Source: Nitrososphaeraceae archaeon (GTDB lineage: Archaea > Thermoproteota > Nitrososphaeria > Nitrososphaerales > Nitrososphaeraceae). From it: a stretch of 64,000 nt of DNA. Position 1 is the stretch's first letter; the number at the start of each line of letters is the position of its first letter. Position numbers and translations under genes: made by a program. The notes under the pieces are model-generated. The model was not told the DNA's origin, did no database searches, and saw only the letters and a list, made by a program, of their open reading frames with translations. The stretch lies in NCBI GenBank assembly GCA_031316115.1, contig JALDRC010000008.1, forward strand, positions 1 to 64,000, given 5' to 3'. Shown here one piece after another: positions 20,251-30,527 of this stretch.

Positions 20251-20762
20251 TATCTCGCTCAAAATGTTATATTGTTCCTCTTATCGTTAGATTCATCAAG
20301 AGGTCGACTATGCTGGATTTTTTGTAGGAAATCGATTTAGTTTTATTCGGTCAAATCTAAGATAAATTGATTTCAAGATGTTAACTCAATCTTGGTAGGA
20401 TAGCGGTAGTATCTTTTTCTACAATTTGATTTCTGTTTTTTTGTTTTTCCTAATATATTAGCTGTATGTCGTTTTATAATTATCTTTTAGTTTATTTAAT
20501 CTCTTATTTGTAGATATCTATTTCAGGATCTATAGTAAATGACTTATTCTTTATAGGCATTAACGTTTATAGATAACGCTTTATGATTTGAGTTAATAGA
20601 TTTTAAAACCTCATTTTATGTTTTCTAGATCATGTTAATAATTCATCTTGTCTAACAATCTGTCTTCTATTACCAGATAAACAAATTGAATAGGTATCGT
20701 CGGAAAATACATTTTCTACTAATAATACGAGTATTTATATAAATTAATGTAGTAAGAATATT
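20251..20762. other. Intergenic region before a small secreted protein gene
   Basis: No gene recognised; the right edge holds the TATA-like box listed separately. Confidence 0.4.
20734..20743 (+). promoter_or_regulatory. Putative TATA box of the 20763 gene
   Basis: TTTATATAAA is centred about 25 bases before the ATG at 20763, with no Shine-Dalgarno sequence between, as expected for a leaderless archaeal mRNA. Confidence 0.5.
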
Positions 20763-21032
20763 ATGAAATATATAGCAATAGTAGTAATTTTACTGGTTGC
20801 AATATCACTAGTACCGGTTGCTTTTGCACAATTTACTGCTGATGTATTGATTAATCATATGCGTGAAACCCATACTATACTGGAAAGAAATGTAGATGAG
20901 GCAATTACTTTACTACAAAATAATAATACAGCTGAAGCTTTGAACCTTCTAGAAGGTATAGATATAAGGATCAAGCATATGAATTCTATGTTCGATGATT
21001 TAGTATGGGAATTGTCAAACAGAGGACATTGA
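20763..21032 (+). CDS. Small secreted helical protein, related to the 63688 gene
   Basis: This 89-residue protein has a signal peptide (MKYIAIVVILLVAISLVPVAFAQ, cleavage likely after FAQ or AFA). The mature part is an amphipathic helical hairpin: ILERNVDEAITLLQNNNTAEALNLLEGID then HMNSMFDDLVWELSNRGH. The protein at 63688-63960 has the same plan, with LQKGDLIEALQHLNNVDEELLLLSSNI near its end, so both probably belong to one family. The function is unknown; a surface or periplasm-like location is inferred. Confidence 0.7.
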   Translation: MKYIAIVVILLVAISLVPVAFAQFTADVLINHMRETHTILERNVDEAITLLQNNNTAEALNLLEGIDIRIKHMNSMFDDLVWELSNRGH

Positions 21033-21419
21033 ACAATAATCAATTTTACTGAATGTGGTAATAAAGATCTTCAATCCAACTGTTTTAGATTTTCATATGG
21101 ACTGACGATACGTTAGTAATCGGCTCACATTATTCTTATGAAAATATTGAAATGTAGAGGTCTTTTGTTGATGAATTTTTTATACCATTCATAAAAATCA
21201 TTTTTTTACATACTTAAATACAGGAAAATTCTACCTGCTATAAGTTAACTAATATCATTTAGGGTACATTTCTGTTTCTTTGGTGTAAAAAACACAACAT
21301 AGTTAAGCATTGATAAAACAAATAAAAAAATGTTGTATAGTTAAACTTAAACCATCTTAAAATATAATCAGGAGAATAGGTTCTATATCCTTATGATCAC
21401 GATAACAATAACAATATCA

Positions 21420-21930
21420 ATAATTATAATGACTATTTTGACTTTAAATTAAGGATGAATAAAATGAAATAAAAAACGGAGGCATTATTGGGTTGAATAA
21501 AACAAGGTAGAACTGTGAAGTTATGAAATAAACTATGGCAAATTTTTCACTAGATTATTGGGAAAAATTCAAAATATCATCGATAAGACTGTTTGATTTA
21601 TAAAGATAAGTGCGACTTTTTATGACCAAAATGGAAATAGGATTGCAATTGATTAGTTTTACATATTCAGAACCTAGTGATCTGCAACGAAATACCGAAA
21701 GACAGTTTTGAATGTATGTCGATTATGATGTTCTAAATCAAGGAGAAAATTATGCTTTTACCATAACATGTAATTGACAAGGCGATCTGCAACTCAATTG
21801 GAATGTTTATGAAAGTATGAATCAAACTCAACAACAATAACAACAGCAGCACCAGTAGAAGTAATATTTCCAGAGAATCTAACTACAGAAAATTGAAAAA
21901 ATTTATTATAAAATCATACAATATTTTGTA
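21420..21930 (+). pseudogene. Decayed secreted-protein gene
   Basis: The plus strand reads with several in-frame stops as one former protein: EIGLQLISFTYSEPSDLQRN, then MYVDYDVLNQGENYAFTITCN, a stop, QGDLQLNWNVYESMNQTQQQ, then a Gln/Thr-like linker and EVIFPENLTTEN in a neighbouring frame. The pattern recalls an extracellular beta-rich domain followed by a low-complexity linker. No start or complete end can be fixed. Confidence 0.45.
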
Positions 21931-22079
21931 AGTCAAAGATCTGGTTATTTTTGCTAATCTATTCAATTGAAATGTTACCATAAAATCGAATTAATCAATA
22001 TTATTTAATAATAAGAATACATCTGATTTCTTTATTAGTCTATCTTCAAAGTTTCGAGATTTATTACTCTACCAAATAC

Positions 22080-22290
22080 TCATTCAAATAAGAATTAATA
22101 TTTAGATATGTGTTTTCTATAAATTTGAGATAAACCTGCAATTTGAATCTCATTCCAAACAGACATGTAATTCCTTTTCTCATCTCTAAATATATTTAAG
22201 GATTATGTTTTACGTAAACTGAAGATGTAAAAATTCAGAATCAAAAAGTACATCAAAATATTAGCAGAGGTTTTCTTTCTTCAACTTAAA
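22080..22290 (-). mobile_element. IS6-like remnant, copy I (N-terminal fragment)
   Basis: About 22135-22260 matches the minus-strand transposase segment for the FRDDKRSYVSVWNWIQRF region and the preceding Leu-rich helix, with many substitutions. No termini or catalytic residues remain. Confidence 0.5.
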
Positions 22291-22378
22291 TTTCCATATA
22301 TTTAATAGGAGATTATTAGTTAAAGCTTTTAATGCTTAATTTCAAAAACTAAAAATGTAAAAAAATAGAATAAGGACT

Positions 22379-22930
22379 TTAGTAATAAGATCTTTCGATT
22401 TTATTTAGAAAATCCATATAACTTTTAACTGATTCGTTGTAATATTTTTGTCCAATTTCCATTGTTTTGTTGAAAAATTCTGAATATTCCAATGTAATTT
22501 CATTGATTATTCTACTAGTATCGATAGAGTTACCAGAAATTTTTTTATTTGTTTCATTATAGGCATTACTGAATCTTCCTGGAACCATGAAGTTTTTCCA
22601 ATAATCATTTGAGATATTATTTACAATTTTAGAAAATGTTGACTCGTATAGTTTGTAAATATTGTTTTGGATTTCAAGGTAATTTTCTGATATTGATTGG
22701 AATGTTTCGAGAGTTTGATCAGCTAGTTTATTCGTTGATTTGATATTGGTCTGAATAAAATCATTATTATTTTTTTGATATTCATTAGTAGTGTTATTGA
22801 TATTGTCTAATGTCTTAGCTGTGTTGGATTTTACAGTATCTAGTTGATTCTTTTGTTGTTCTGCCACCTGGGCTATTTCTTTTTTTTCTTCTAGATTTTG
22901 ATTTTTAATTTCTTCTTTTTGGGTTGTCAT
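22379..22930 (-). CDS. Coiled-coil protein, possibly phasin-like
   Basis: This 183-residue, Asn/Glu/Lys-rich protein is almost wholly helical. Residues 1-90 form a likely coiled coil (EEIKNQNLEEKKEIAQVAEQ onward, with KLADQTLETFQSISENYLEI). The second half has aromatic-rich helices (YESTFSKIVNN, YWKNFMVP, YSEFFNKTMEIGQKYYNESV). There is no signal peptide or membrane segment. Length and amphipathic, repeated aromatic pattern recall phasins that coat polyhydroxyalkanoate granules, which soil thaumarchaea can make, but no pha gene is in the window and the assignment is weak. It is divergent from the cluster starting at 23073. Confidence 0.5.
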   Translation of the reverse strand: MTTQKEEIKNQNLEEKKEIAQVAEQQKNQLDTVKSNTAKTLDNINNTTNEYQKNNNDFIQTNIKSTNKLADQTLETFQSISENYLEIQNNIYKLYESTFSKIVNNISNDYWKNFMVPGRFSNAYNETNKKISGNSIDTSRIINEITLEYSEFFNKTMEIGQKYYNESVKSYMDFLNKIERSYY

Positions 22931-23072
22931 AATGTAAAGCTAGACAAACCAGTATATTAAGCAAAATAAACTTAGATACAAAAAGTAATGTTAAAGTGAT
23001 AGTTTTAAAAATAATTTTTAGGGATCTTTAACTACTAAAATTATATTTAAGATTCCAGTTCATAACTCTAAT

Positions 23073-23747
23073 TTGAGTTTTGAGGGCAGCTTTATAGCAA
23101 GAAAATTCTTTTCTTCTCTAAATGCATCTAGCTATGACCTTGTTGTTAAATATACAACATTTGGAAAGGATTCTACATGGAAAAAACATATTGTTAAACA
23201 TATCAAGGAATATCATAAATGTATACTCGACCTAGCATGCGGCACAGGAATATGTTCTACGTTTATAAAATCTGAAAAATTAGACCTATATGGTGCAGAT
23301 CTGACATTTGAATACATTTTAAAGGCAAAAAAAAGGATGAAATATTCATTACTTACAAACTCTATAGCAGAATTTTTACCATTTAAATCAAATATGTTTG
23401 ATCTTGTTATTTCATCATATTTAGCCAAATACGCCAATATTAAACTATTAGTAGAAGAAATTTGGCGCATTACCAAGAAAAATGGATCTGTAGTCTTTCA
23501 TGACTTTACCTTTCCGAATAATATATTTATGAAATTTTTTTGGCACAAATATTTTAGAATTCTAAATTTCATAGGAAAAATAGCAAAGCCTTGGGAATCA
23601 GTTTTATCAAATTTAGATAACTTAATCAAAGAAACTAAATGGACTACAATGCTTTTAAATGCCTTGGGCAATAAGGGATTCAAATCCATTGTTATTGAAT
23701 CACACACATTTGGAACATCTGCGATAGTCTCAGCTATAAAACCATGA
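23073..23747 (+). CDS. UbiE/MenG-like SAM-dependent methyltransferase
   Basis: The 224-residue product has the SAM-binding motif ILDLACGTG at residues 51-59, a second-strand acidic residue in LYGADLT, LPFKSNMFDLVISS before the fourth strand, and WRITKKNGSVVFHDFTFP after it. The start is a TTG (MSFEGSF). The stop overlaps the start of the next gene by four bases (ATGA at 23744-23747), implying translational coupling. With the following membrane protein and UbiC-like lyase, methylation of an aromatic headgroup is a reasonable inference; direct evidence for the substrate is lacking. Confidence 0.7.
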   Translation: MSFEGSFIARKFFSSLNASSYDLVVKYTTFGKDSTWKKHIVKHIKEYHKCILDLACGTGICSTFIKSEKLDLYGADLTFEYILKAKKRMKYSLLTNSIAEFLPFKSNMFDLVISSYLAKYANIKLLVEEIWRITKKNGSVVFHDFTFPNNIFMKFFWHKYFRILNFIGKIAKPWESVLSNLDNLIKETKWTTMLLNALGNKGFKSIVIESHTFGTSAIVSAIKP

Positions 23748-24448
23748 AAGAATCTACTCGTATTAATGAATGGTTTGTTCCACGTTTCGGACCATTAAAA
23801 TTTAGAGCATTCATCGGATTACTATTTCTACCCTATACCTTTATGTGCATATCGTTTACTATCATAGGATCAGTAACTTCCATAACCATATTCTGGGATA
23901 GAACTATTGCGATAATTTTAATATATTTTTTAGCACTGGGCATTTCAGCTCATGCTGCTGATAACTTAGGATCAAAAAAAAATAAACCTTGGGGAAATTA
24001 CTTTTCTGAAAAAGAACTTAAAGTAATGATCATAGGAGGTCTATCTCTGGCATATATTATAGGTGTATATTATGTACTTACTTCTGCCTTTGTACTATTG
24101 TTTATTGGAATAATAGAAGGTTTTTTCTTATTCGCTTATAACTTGGAACTTTTCAAAGGTTTCTTTCACAATAATTTTTGGTTTGCTCTATCGTGGGGAA
24201 GTCTTCCTTTATTAGCAGGTTATATAATACAAACAAACACTATTTCAGAAATAGCTTTAGTCTCAGCCTCATTCGCATTTTTAATTTCATTTATTCATAT
24301 AAGAATATCTAGAAGATATAAAGCATTAAAAAAAACTAGTCCTTATAACCTAAAAGCAAATCAATTAGAATATTATCTTAAAATCATTAGTTTCTCAACA
24401 ATTTCATTTTCTATATTTTTGGTACTTGTAAGAGTTTATCTGTTATAA
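23744..24448 (+). CDS. Polytopic membrane protein, possibly UbiA-like prenyltransferase
   Basis: The 234-residue protein has about seven hydrophobic helices. A polar loop after helix 2 reads GISAHAADNLGSKKNKPWG, and a second polar segment AYNLELFKGFFHNNFWFALSWG follows helix 5. The His/Asp loop sits where UbiA-superfamily enzymes carry an Asp-rich metal/diphosphate motif, but the canonical N-D-x-x-D-x-x-x-D is absent, so a divergent UbiA relative is only a hypothesis. It overlaps the upstream methyltransferase by four bases and is followed after 32 bases by the UbiC-like gene, so the three are probably one transcript. Confidence 0.6.
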   Translation: MKESTRINEWFVPRFGPLKFRAFIGLLFLPYTFMCISFTIIGSVTSITIFWDRTIAIILIYFLALGISAHAADNLGSKKNKPWGNYFSEKELKVMIIGGLSLAYIIGVYYVLTSAFVLLFIGIIEGFFLFAYNLELFKGFFHNNFWFALSWGSLPLLAGYIIQTNTISEIALVSASFAFLISFIHIRISRRYKALKKTSPYNLKANQLEYYLKIISFSTISFSIFLVLVRVYLL

Positions 24449-24480
24449 GATATTAAATTAAAGCTACTATTGAATGTAAT

Positions 24481-24984
24481 ATGAAACTTGTTTTAAAAAT
24501 CAGCAATCCATATCAAGTCTCCATTAATGACATAGCTAAATTAGAAAAGATGTGTAAAATTAAATTTAATAACTTTGAAAAAATACTTCTTGCTCACAAT
24601 GGTACTACCGAGCTAATTCTTCGAATTTTATTAAATAAACCTACAAAAATTAATATAATTAGTCAGAAAGAATCTAAAGATATTCTTACACGAGAATCTC
24701 AGATAGTTACTCATCAATTAAAACCAACTGTGTTGATTCAAGCTCATTCTAAAGTCTATTTAAACAGAATTCCTTCTGAAATTATTGACAAATTGAGATT
24801 AGGCCATGAAGGAATAGGTATGATTTTACTAAAACACAGAATTGAGACATATAAAAAAATAACAAAAATAGGATATCATTTAGAAAAAAAATCTATTTGT
24901 CGTATGTATAGAATATCTTATAAATATCAAAATATATGTGAAATAAACGAAAAATTTATGATCAATTTCGAAAAACTAGTCTAA
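24481..24984 (+). CDS. UbiC/DUF98-like chorismate-pyruvate-lyase family protein
   Basis: The 167-residue protein has the layout of the chorismate lyase-like fold: ILLAHNGTTELILRILL near residue 35, the Arg of ILTRESQIV near residue 70, VLIQAHSKVYLNRIP near residue 91, and GIGMILLKHRIETYKKI near residue 113, which includes the Gly-Ile-Gly-x-I-L and Arg/Glu positions of the family. UbiC converts chorismate into 4-hydroxybenzoate and pyruvate; archaeal DUF98 members are thought to act likewise but few are tested. Placement behind a membrane protein and a methyltransferase suggests aromatic prenyl-quinone-like synthesis. The first ATG is used. Confidence 0.6.
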   Translation: MKLVLKISNPYQVSINDIAKLEKMCKIKFNNFEKILLAHNGTTELILRILLNKPTKINIISQKESKDILTRESQIVTHQLKPTVLIQAHSKVYLNRIPSEIIDKLRLGHEGIGMILLKHRIETYKKITKIGYHLEKKSICRMYRISYKYQNICEINEKFMINFEKLV

Positions 24985-25703
24985 AGATTATATCTATCTA
25001 AAATGACTATGAAATAGTTCTTGTGATTGTGTTTACTATTATACTTTGGTTTTTATTTAAAATATTACAAATATTAAAAAGATCCACACTCAAGATTATT
25101 AGTTATTTGTTCAAATTTTCTGTGTCTTAATATAATAACTTGGTCATGCGTAATCTCTCATCTTATTATTTGTATTTATTTATGTTATTATAATATTAAA
25201 TCCACTTTAAATTTATTAAAAGGTAATATTTTTAGAATGAGCCTATTTACTTGATTTTTTATCTGGTTTTTGTATTGCCCAGACAAATGAATATTCCTCA
25301 ACCAAGACAGATCATCTACATATTTTGAAAAATATTTCTTGTTTCAAAATAATTCAGACCATATGATATCTTTTGCGTGTGATGTTATCTGCTATCATAA
25401 CTAAAAGATCTTTCTTTGCTTATATTGAATTAATTTGTTATAATTTGATAATATATATTAGTTTGACAAATATAGAATAGATGAGAAAATTTTATTTTCA
25501 TTTATTATAATAATAATCAATATATTAATTTGCATTAATAGATACATAAATTTACTTATATCTTGTATAACTTCTTTCCAAATAAAATATAGATAGTTTT
25601 ACCATATTTCATTAAAGGTCCTATTTTTTTGCTTATGATAAAAATAGGTAGAACAACAAATTTTTCAATACAGGTTTAAATGTAGAGAAGGTCGTATATA
25701 GTT
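24985..25703. other. AT-rich intergenic region
   Basis: Nothing recognisable on either strand apart from simple AT-rich runs. Confidence 0.4.
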
Positions 25704-25868
25704 ATGAAAGTATGGGTAATATGGAACGAAGATGAAAATAGAACAATAGAGGGCATATTTTCTACTGAAGAAAAGGCATTAGTTTATATTAATAGTTTAA
25801 AAGAACGTGATAATTCTGAAAAAAATATTGAAGAATTCGAATTAGACCATCTTTTAAAAAATAAGTAA
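25704..25868 (+). CDS. Small acidic protein, 54 residues
   Basis: An ATG at 25704 opens 54 codons: MKVWVIWNEDENRTIEGIF, then STEEKALVYINSLKERDN, then a Glu-rich helix ending in HLLKNK. The pattern strand-hairpin-helix, with an F-S-T-E-E-K-A helix start, resembles small proteins often seen as orphans in archaea and bacteria, where the first strand reads VWVLW or similar. The function is unknown. The frame is unusually rich in coding-type composition compared with the flanking AT-rich DNA. Confidence 0.6.
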   Translation: MKVWVIWNEDENRTIEGIFSTEEKALVYINSLKERDNSEKNIEEFELDHLLKNK

Positions 25869-26906
25869 AAATAATGTAAAACATTTACTTCATAAAGATA
25901 ATTTTACTTACAAACAAAAATAATGTTTTGAAGCTATTAAAACCCTAATTTGATACTTTTCAGCCCATAAAATAAATTATTTATATTTTTACTGAATGCT
26001 AGTCGCAGATGATGTTTGATTCCGAATTTTAATTTGTGCTGATATTCATCTAATCGTGTATGTATCAAGCTAAAAATTTGTATTTTAATTGAAAAGTCTA
26101 CTGAAATTTATCATAAAAAAATAGAACAATAAAGAATATCCATTGTCTCTTTTTTAACTGAACAGGAGTATTCTGAAATTTGTGTTTATTAATAACCAGT
26201 AGGAGATAAAGTCAATACCTAAATATTGAGAAATAAATCCAAAAATTTCGATATTTATTTGCAATCATAATAATCCTATTATATTCGATCGAATTTCCTT
26301 CTTGTTTTGTTTTTATCACAATTAACGGGATAAGAAATGCTAGAGTTAGATCTTAGGATTTAAACTTATCATTAGAAATATGTCTCTAGAATAAAGACAA
26401 ATTGATCAAAAGAATTAGTTAATTTTACAAATCTACTATTTTTAGTTAAAAAATTTTTCAATTAGTTATGCATATGTTGCCATCTGATAAACGACTTTAA
26501 ATCAACCGATGTACAAATGAATTACTTTTATGAATAATTTGTTAATAACTATTAGATGTGACTAGTTTGTTTTACTGTAAATTGGGAGTAATGAGACAAT
26601 AGATAGATATAATACAACACTGGAGATACGAATTCCTAAAACTAGCATATATAAATAATAAATCAAAAGAAATATTTCTATGAAATTATTTAATGATATT
26701 ATCTTACAATTTGTAAACTTTAGAAAATCATAAGAAGGTTATACGTACATAATTATAGAATTTATTAAAATAAATTAATTATATTCGAATTCTTCCTATT
26801 TTCTAAGTTTGTTATAAATTAACGTGTATTCTTAACTATGGTATTTAGTTTATCGTAATTTACTTACAATGATTTATATGAGAATATTATGAGGAATTAA
26901 TATTAC
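25869..26906. other. Long AT-rich gap
   Basis: About 1 kb with no coding frame, insertion-sequence similarity or structured RNA that I can recognise. A TATA-like TTTATATGAG lies at about 26873-26882, upstream of the aldehyde dehydrogenase. Confidence 0.4.
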
Positions 26907-28307
26907 ATGCTATCATTAAAGTTTAAGACAACCAATCCTGCTACTGAAGAAATTTTAAATGAGTATGAGAATATGACATTTGAAGAAATTTCTAATATTA
27001 TATTAAAGGCTAAAAGATCTTTTCCTTCTTGGAAGGAAAATTACAAAAAGCGAGCAGATTATTTGTATGCTTTTGCAAATCAATTTAGAAAGAATAAGGA
27101 TAACTTAGCGAAGGTTGCATCTCAGGAAATGGGAAAACCTGTCCGAGAGGCAAAGACAGAGATAGAAAAATGTGCTTGGACTATGGAATATTTTGCAGAT
27201 AATGGACAAGTCTTTATGACCGATGAAATTATCAACACCGATGCAAGAAAGAGTTTCATAACCTTTGAACCGCTTGGTGTTATTGGTAGCATTATGCCAT
27301 GGAATTTTCCTTATTGGCAAGCTTTAAGATTTGCAGCTCCATCCTTAATAGCTGGAAATACTATTGTCCTAAAACCAGCTAGTGCTACAATGCAATGTGG
27401 TTTAGAAATTGAAAAAATATTTGAAAAAATAGGATTACCGTCAGGGGTATTTCGAACAATCGTAGGAAATTCCAGTGTTGCAGAATATTTAATAGATGCT
27501 AAAAACGTAAATGCTGTCACTTTTACAGGAAGTGTACCTGTTGGTTCAAAAGTAGCACAGAGAGCGACATATCAATTAAAGAAAACTGTATTAGAACTTG
27601 GAGGAAGTGATCCTTTCATAGTATGTGCTGATGCGAATATAGATAAAGCAGCAGCCGGTGCCGTAAAAGGACGGTTTATTAATTGTGGTCAAAGTTGTAT
27701 AGCAAGTAAACGATTCTTCGTAGTAAAAGATGTAGCAGAAAAATTTACAGATAAATTCGTTGAAAATACTGAAAAGCTTAACATTGGAGATCCATTAGAT
27801 GAAAGTACAGATATTGGTCCTCTAGTTAACCTTCAAGGACTCGAATTCATAGATAAAGTTATTCATGATTCTATAAAACAAGGAGCGGAGCTTTTGCTTG
27901 GTGGAGAAAGGATTGACAGAAAAGGATACTTCTACAAGCCAACAATCCTAAAAAATGTTAGTCCTAATATGCCTGTAGCAGAAGAAGAAACCTTTGGACC
28001 TGTGGCCCCCATAACAATCGTAGAAAATGAATTAGAAGCAATCAAATTTGCTAACAAATCTGAATTTGGCCTTGGATGTAGTATCTGGACACAAGACCTT
28101 GATAAAGCAGAAAGACTTTCAAGATTAGTCGAATCTGGAATCGTCACAGTGAATAACGTTGTTGTATCTGACCCTCGGGTTCCATTTGGAGGAATTAAAC
28201 ATAGTGGTTTTGGCAGGGAATTATCAAAGTATGGAATACTTGAGTTTGTTAATATTAAATCAATAAGATTTTATGATAACCTAATACGAAACCATCATGT
28301 AGAATAA
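26907..28307 (+). CDS. NAD(P)-dependent aldehyde dehydrogenase, succinate-semialdehyde type
   Basis: This 466-residue enzyme oxidises an aldehyde to the acid using NAD(P). Visible motifs: IMPWNFPYWQALRFAAPSL near residue 130 (cofactor site), GSVPVGSKVA near residue 210, general-base Glu in LELGGSDPF near residue 231 and catalytic Cys in NCGQSCIASKR near residue 263. Length and the NPATEE opening fit the succinate-semialdehyde dehydrogenase group. In ammonia-oxidising archaea succinate semialdehyde is an intermediate of the 3-hydroxypropionate/4-hydroxybutyrate cycle, so a role in its side oxidation is plausible, but the substrate is inferred only. Confidence 0.85.
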   Translation: MLSLKFKTTNPATEEILNEYENMTFEEISNIILKAKRSFPSWKENYKKRADYLYAFANQFRKNKDNLAKVASQEMGKPVREAKTEIEKCAWTMEYFADNGQVFMTDEIINTDARKSFITFEPLGVIGSIMPWNFPYWQALRFAAPSLIAGNTIVLKPASATMQCGLEIEKIFEKIGLPSGVFRTIVGNSSVAEYLIDAKNVNAVTFTGSVPVGSKVAQRATYQLKKTVLELGGSDPFIVCADANIDKAAAGAVKGRFINCGQSCIASKRFFVVKDVAEKFTDKFVENTEKLNIGDPLDESTDIGPLVNLQGLEFIDKVIHDSIKQGAELLLGGERIDRKGYFYKPTILKNVSPNMPVAEEETFGPVAPITIVENELEAIKFANKSEFGLGCSIWTQDLDKAERLSRLVESGIVTVNNVVVSDPRVPFGGIKHSGFGRELSKYGILEFVNIKSIRFYDNLIRNHHVE

Positions 28308-28509
28308 CATCATATCATTACACTCAAATTGGATAATTCAATAACTAATCAATTTACTTATTTTCTTTAAATTTTAGATAAGTATTTCTATACTTGATAA
28401 GTTATATTTCGGATAAGCAATTAACGAAGTTCTTATATCAATTAAAATTTAATGAGTAAAGATATTATATTTAATGAAAATTTTTATTCTATGACGTAGG
28501 TGTATTATT

Positions 28510-30060
28510 ATGAATTTTAGTAAAGTTTATGGTCAAAGTAATAAACAAAGTAATCAACAAATGAATAACGAAAAGATTCCTGAAGCGAACGATAATTATG
28601 ATATTAAAGAAATTGAGTTTATTCAAATAAGATATACTGATGTAATTGGTAAATTCTTAGCTAAATATTTTCAAACAACCAGAGATTGTATTTATGAGAT
28701 TCTTAGAACCGGAGTTAGTCTTGATGGGTCCTCTGTGAAGGGTTTTGCCACTATCGATGAGTCAGATATGCTTTTACTTCCAGACAGATCAACTGAGAGA
28801 CAAATTACACTTTCAAATAACAACTTAACGTCAGTAATAGCGGATGTTTATAAAGGATTTAACAAAGGACGTTCCATTAGAGATCCAAGATATGTTGCTC
28901 AAAAGATGGAAGATTATTTGGCAATGAACCAAATTACATGTCAAGTAGGTGCAGAAGTTGAATGCTTCATTTTTGATAATATTATATTTTCTAATGGTTC
29001 TAAAGAAACAGACTCTATTAAAGGAAATTTGAATGAACCATTTGATTTTTCTAGTGATAGCTCAAATGTACGTGTTATGTCAACAGAGGAAGTGGGAACT
29101 GGTAAATATCCTATTCGCCCAAAATCCGGATATGACACTACCCCATTTCAGGATTCTTTAATTGATCTCAGATTTGAAATAGCCAGGACATTAAATAAAT
29201 ATTATTCTATTCAGGTTACAAATCTGAATCACGAAGTCGCAAGTAACGGACAGATTGAGATAAATTTTCTTCATGACACCCTAACCAAAACTTCTGATAA
29301 TGTTCAGTTATACAAGGATGTTGTAAGAAATGTAGCAAAAGATTACAACAAAATTGCAAATTTTATGCCTAAACCCATATTTGATGAATATCAACCCACA
29401 AAAGGAGATAATGGCTCTGGTATGCATGTTAGTTTAAGTCTATGGAAAAAATCTGGATCTAGTACGAAACATTCCAATCTTTTTTATGACCAAGATGATG
29501 AATATGCGGAACTAAGTCAAACAGGTCGTTATTTCGTCGGTGGTATTCTTGATCACGCCTCATCACTTTCTGCAATTGTTTCACCTACTGTCAACTCTTA
29601 TTATAGAATAATACCTGGATTTGAAGCTCCTGTTTATATTGCTTGGGCTAGAGGAAATAGGTCTGCAGTAGTAAGGATACCGATAAATGATAAAGGGAAT
29701 GATACATCAAAAAGAATGGAATTCAGATCTCCAGACCCTTCTGCAAATCCTTATCTGGCTTTTTCAGCAATTGTAGCAGCTGGGATGGATGGAATCAAGA
29801 ATAAAATTGATCCGCATAATCCAACTAATGAGGATATTTATAAGATGTCAGATCATAAAAAAAATAGTCTCGGAATAAAGACTCTTCCATCTTCTCTTGA
29901 GGAGGCATTAAACTCTTTAAAAAGTGATTCGGAATATTTAGAAATAAGTTTTAACAAGGAGCTGATATCAACATATATTGATTTAAAATTTCAAGAAATT
30001 GCCGAAGTAGGAGATGATAAATCTAAATCGAAACAGTTTTTGTACTATTATGATGTTTAG
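28510..30060 (+). CDS. glnA: Glutamine synthetase, type I
   Basis: This cytosolic enzyme makes glutamine from glutamate, ammonia and ATP, the main ammonia assimilation step. Family blocks are DGSSVKGF near residue 72, KGDNGSGMHVSLSLW near residue 298, YYRIIPGFEAPVYIAW near residue 362 and NRSAVVRIP near residue 383, followed by RMEFRSPDPSANPYLAFSA. At 516 residues it is longer than many bacterial enzymes owing to a 30-residue Asn/Gln-rich N-terminus and an extended loop around residues 155-205. No adenylylation-type regulator is adjacent. An AT-rich TTTTTATTCT about 25 bases upstream could be its TATA box. Confidence 0.95.
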   Translation: MNFSKVYGQSNKQSNQQMNNEKIPEANDNYDIKEIEFIQIRYTDVIGKFLAKYFQTTRDCIYEILRTGVSLDGSSVKGFATIDESDMLLLPDRSTERQITLSNNNLTSVIADVYKGFNKGRSIRDPRYVAQKMEDYLAMNQITCQVGAEVECFIFDNIIFSNGSKETDSIKGNLNEPFDFSSDSSNVRVMSTEEVGTGKYPIRPKSGYDTTPFQDSLIDLRFEIARTLNKYYSIQVTNLNHEVASNGQIEINFLHDTLTKTSDNVQLYKDVVRNVAKDYNKIANFMPKPIFDEYQPTKGDNGSGMHVSLSLWKKSGSSTKHSNLFYDQDDEYAELSQTGRYFVGGILDHASSLSAIVSPTVNSYYRIIPGFEAPVYIAWARGNRSAVVRIPINDKGNDTSKRMEFRSPDPSANPYLAFSAIVAAGMDGIKNKIDPHNPTNEDIYKMSDHKKNSLGIKTLPSSLEEALNSLKSDSEYLEISFNKELISTYIDLKFQEIAEVGDDKSKSKQFLYYYDV

Positions 30061-30527
30061 TGTAGTTTTAGAAGGGTGACTATTAACATAACATATTGAA
30101 GAAATATTTGATTTTATAACTTCTCTTACTATAACTTAATTTATCTCTCAAAATTGTAATACAATTTGTTCAGATAAAAAAAAGAAATTGATGATAACCC
30201 TCAAAAAACAATCTTAGAGTAAAAGAATGAAAGGAAAATTATAAAATACCATTTTTCAATCATGTGATCGATGTAATTCTCTTTACCTTGAGCATCCTCT
30301 ATTTAATATATTTCATAAATTAAATCAGTACAGGTTGAGTTGTTTAAAATACTATTCAATTAAAGTTAATATTAGTTTTTTTCTTTTTGCAGATAACTTG
30401 CCCACCTAAAAAATTGGGAAATCTTTAAACCTGTATCAAGTTTTTTGCATGAAATGCGAATCTGGAAATCCGAACCTAGTTTAAAGAATAAAACTAATAT
30501 TTTTTGATATTTTTAATATACTATTCT
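30061..30527. other. Intergenic region
   Basis: No gene or structured element was recognised. Confidence 0.4.
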
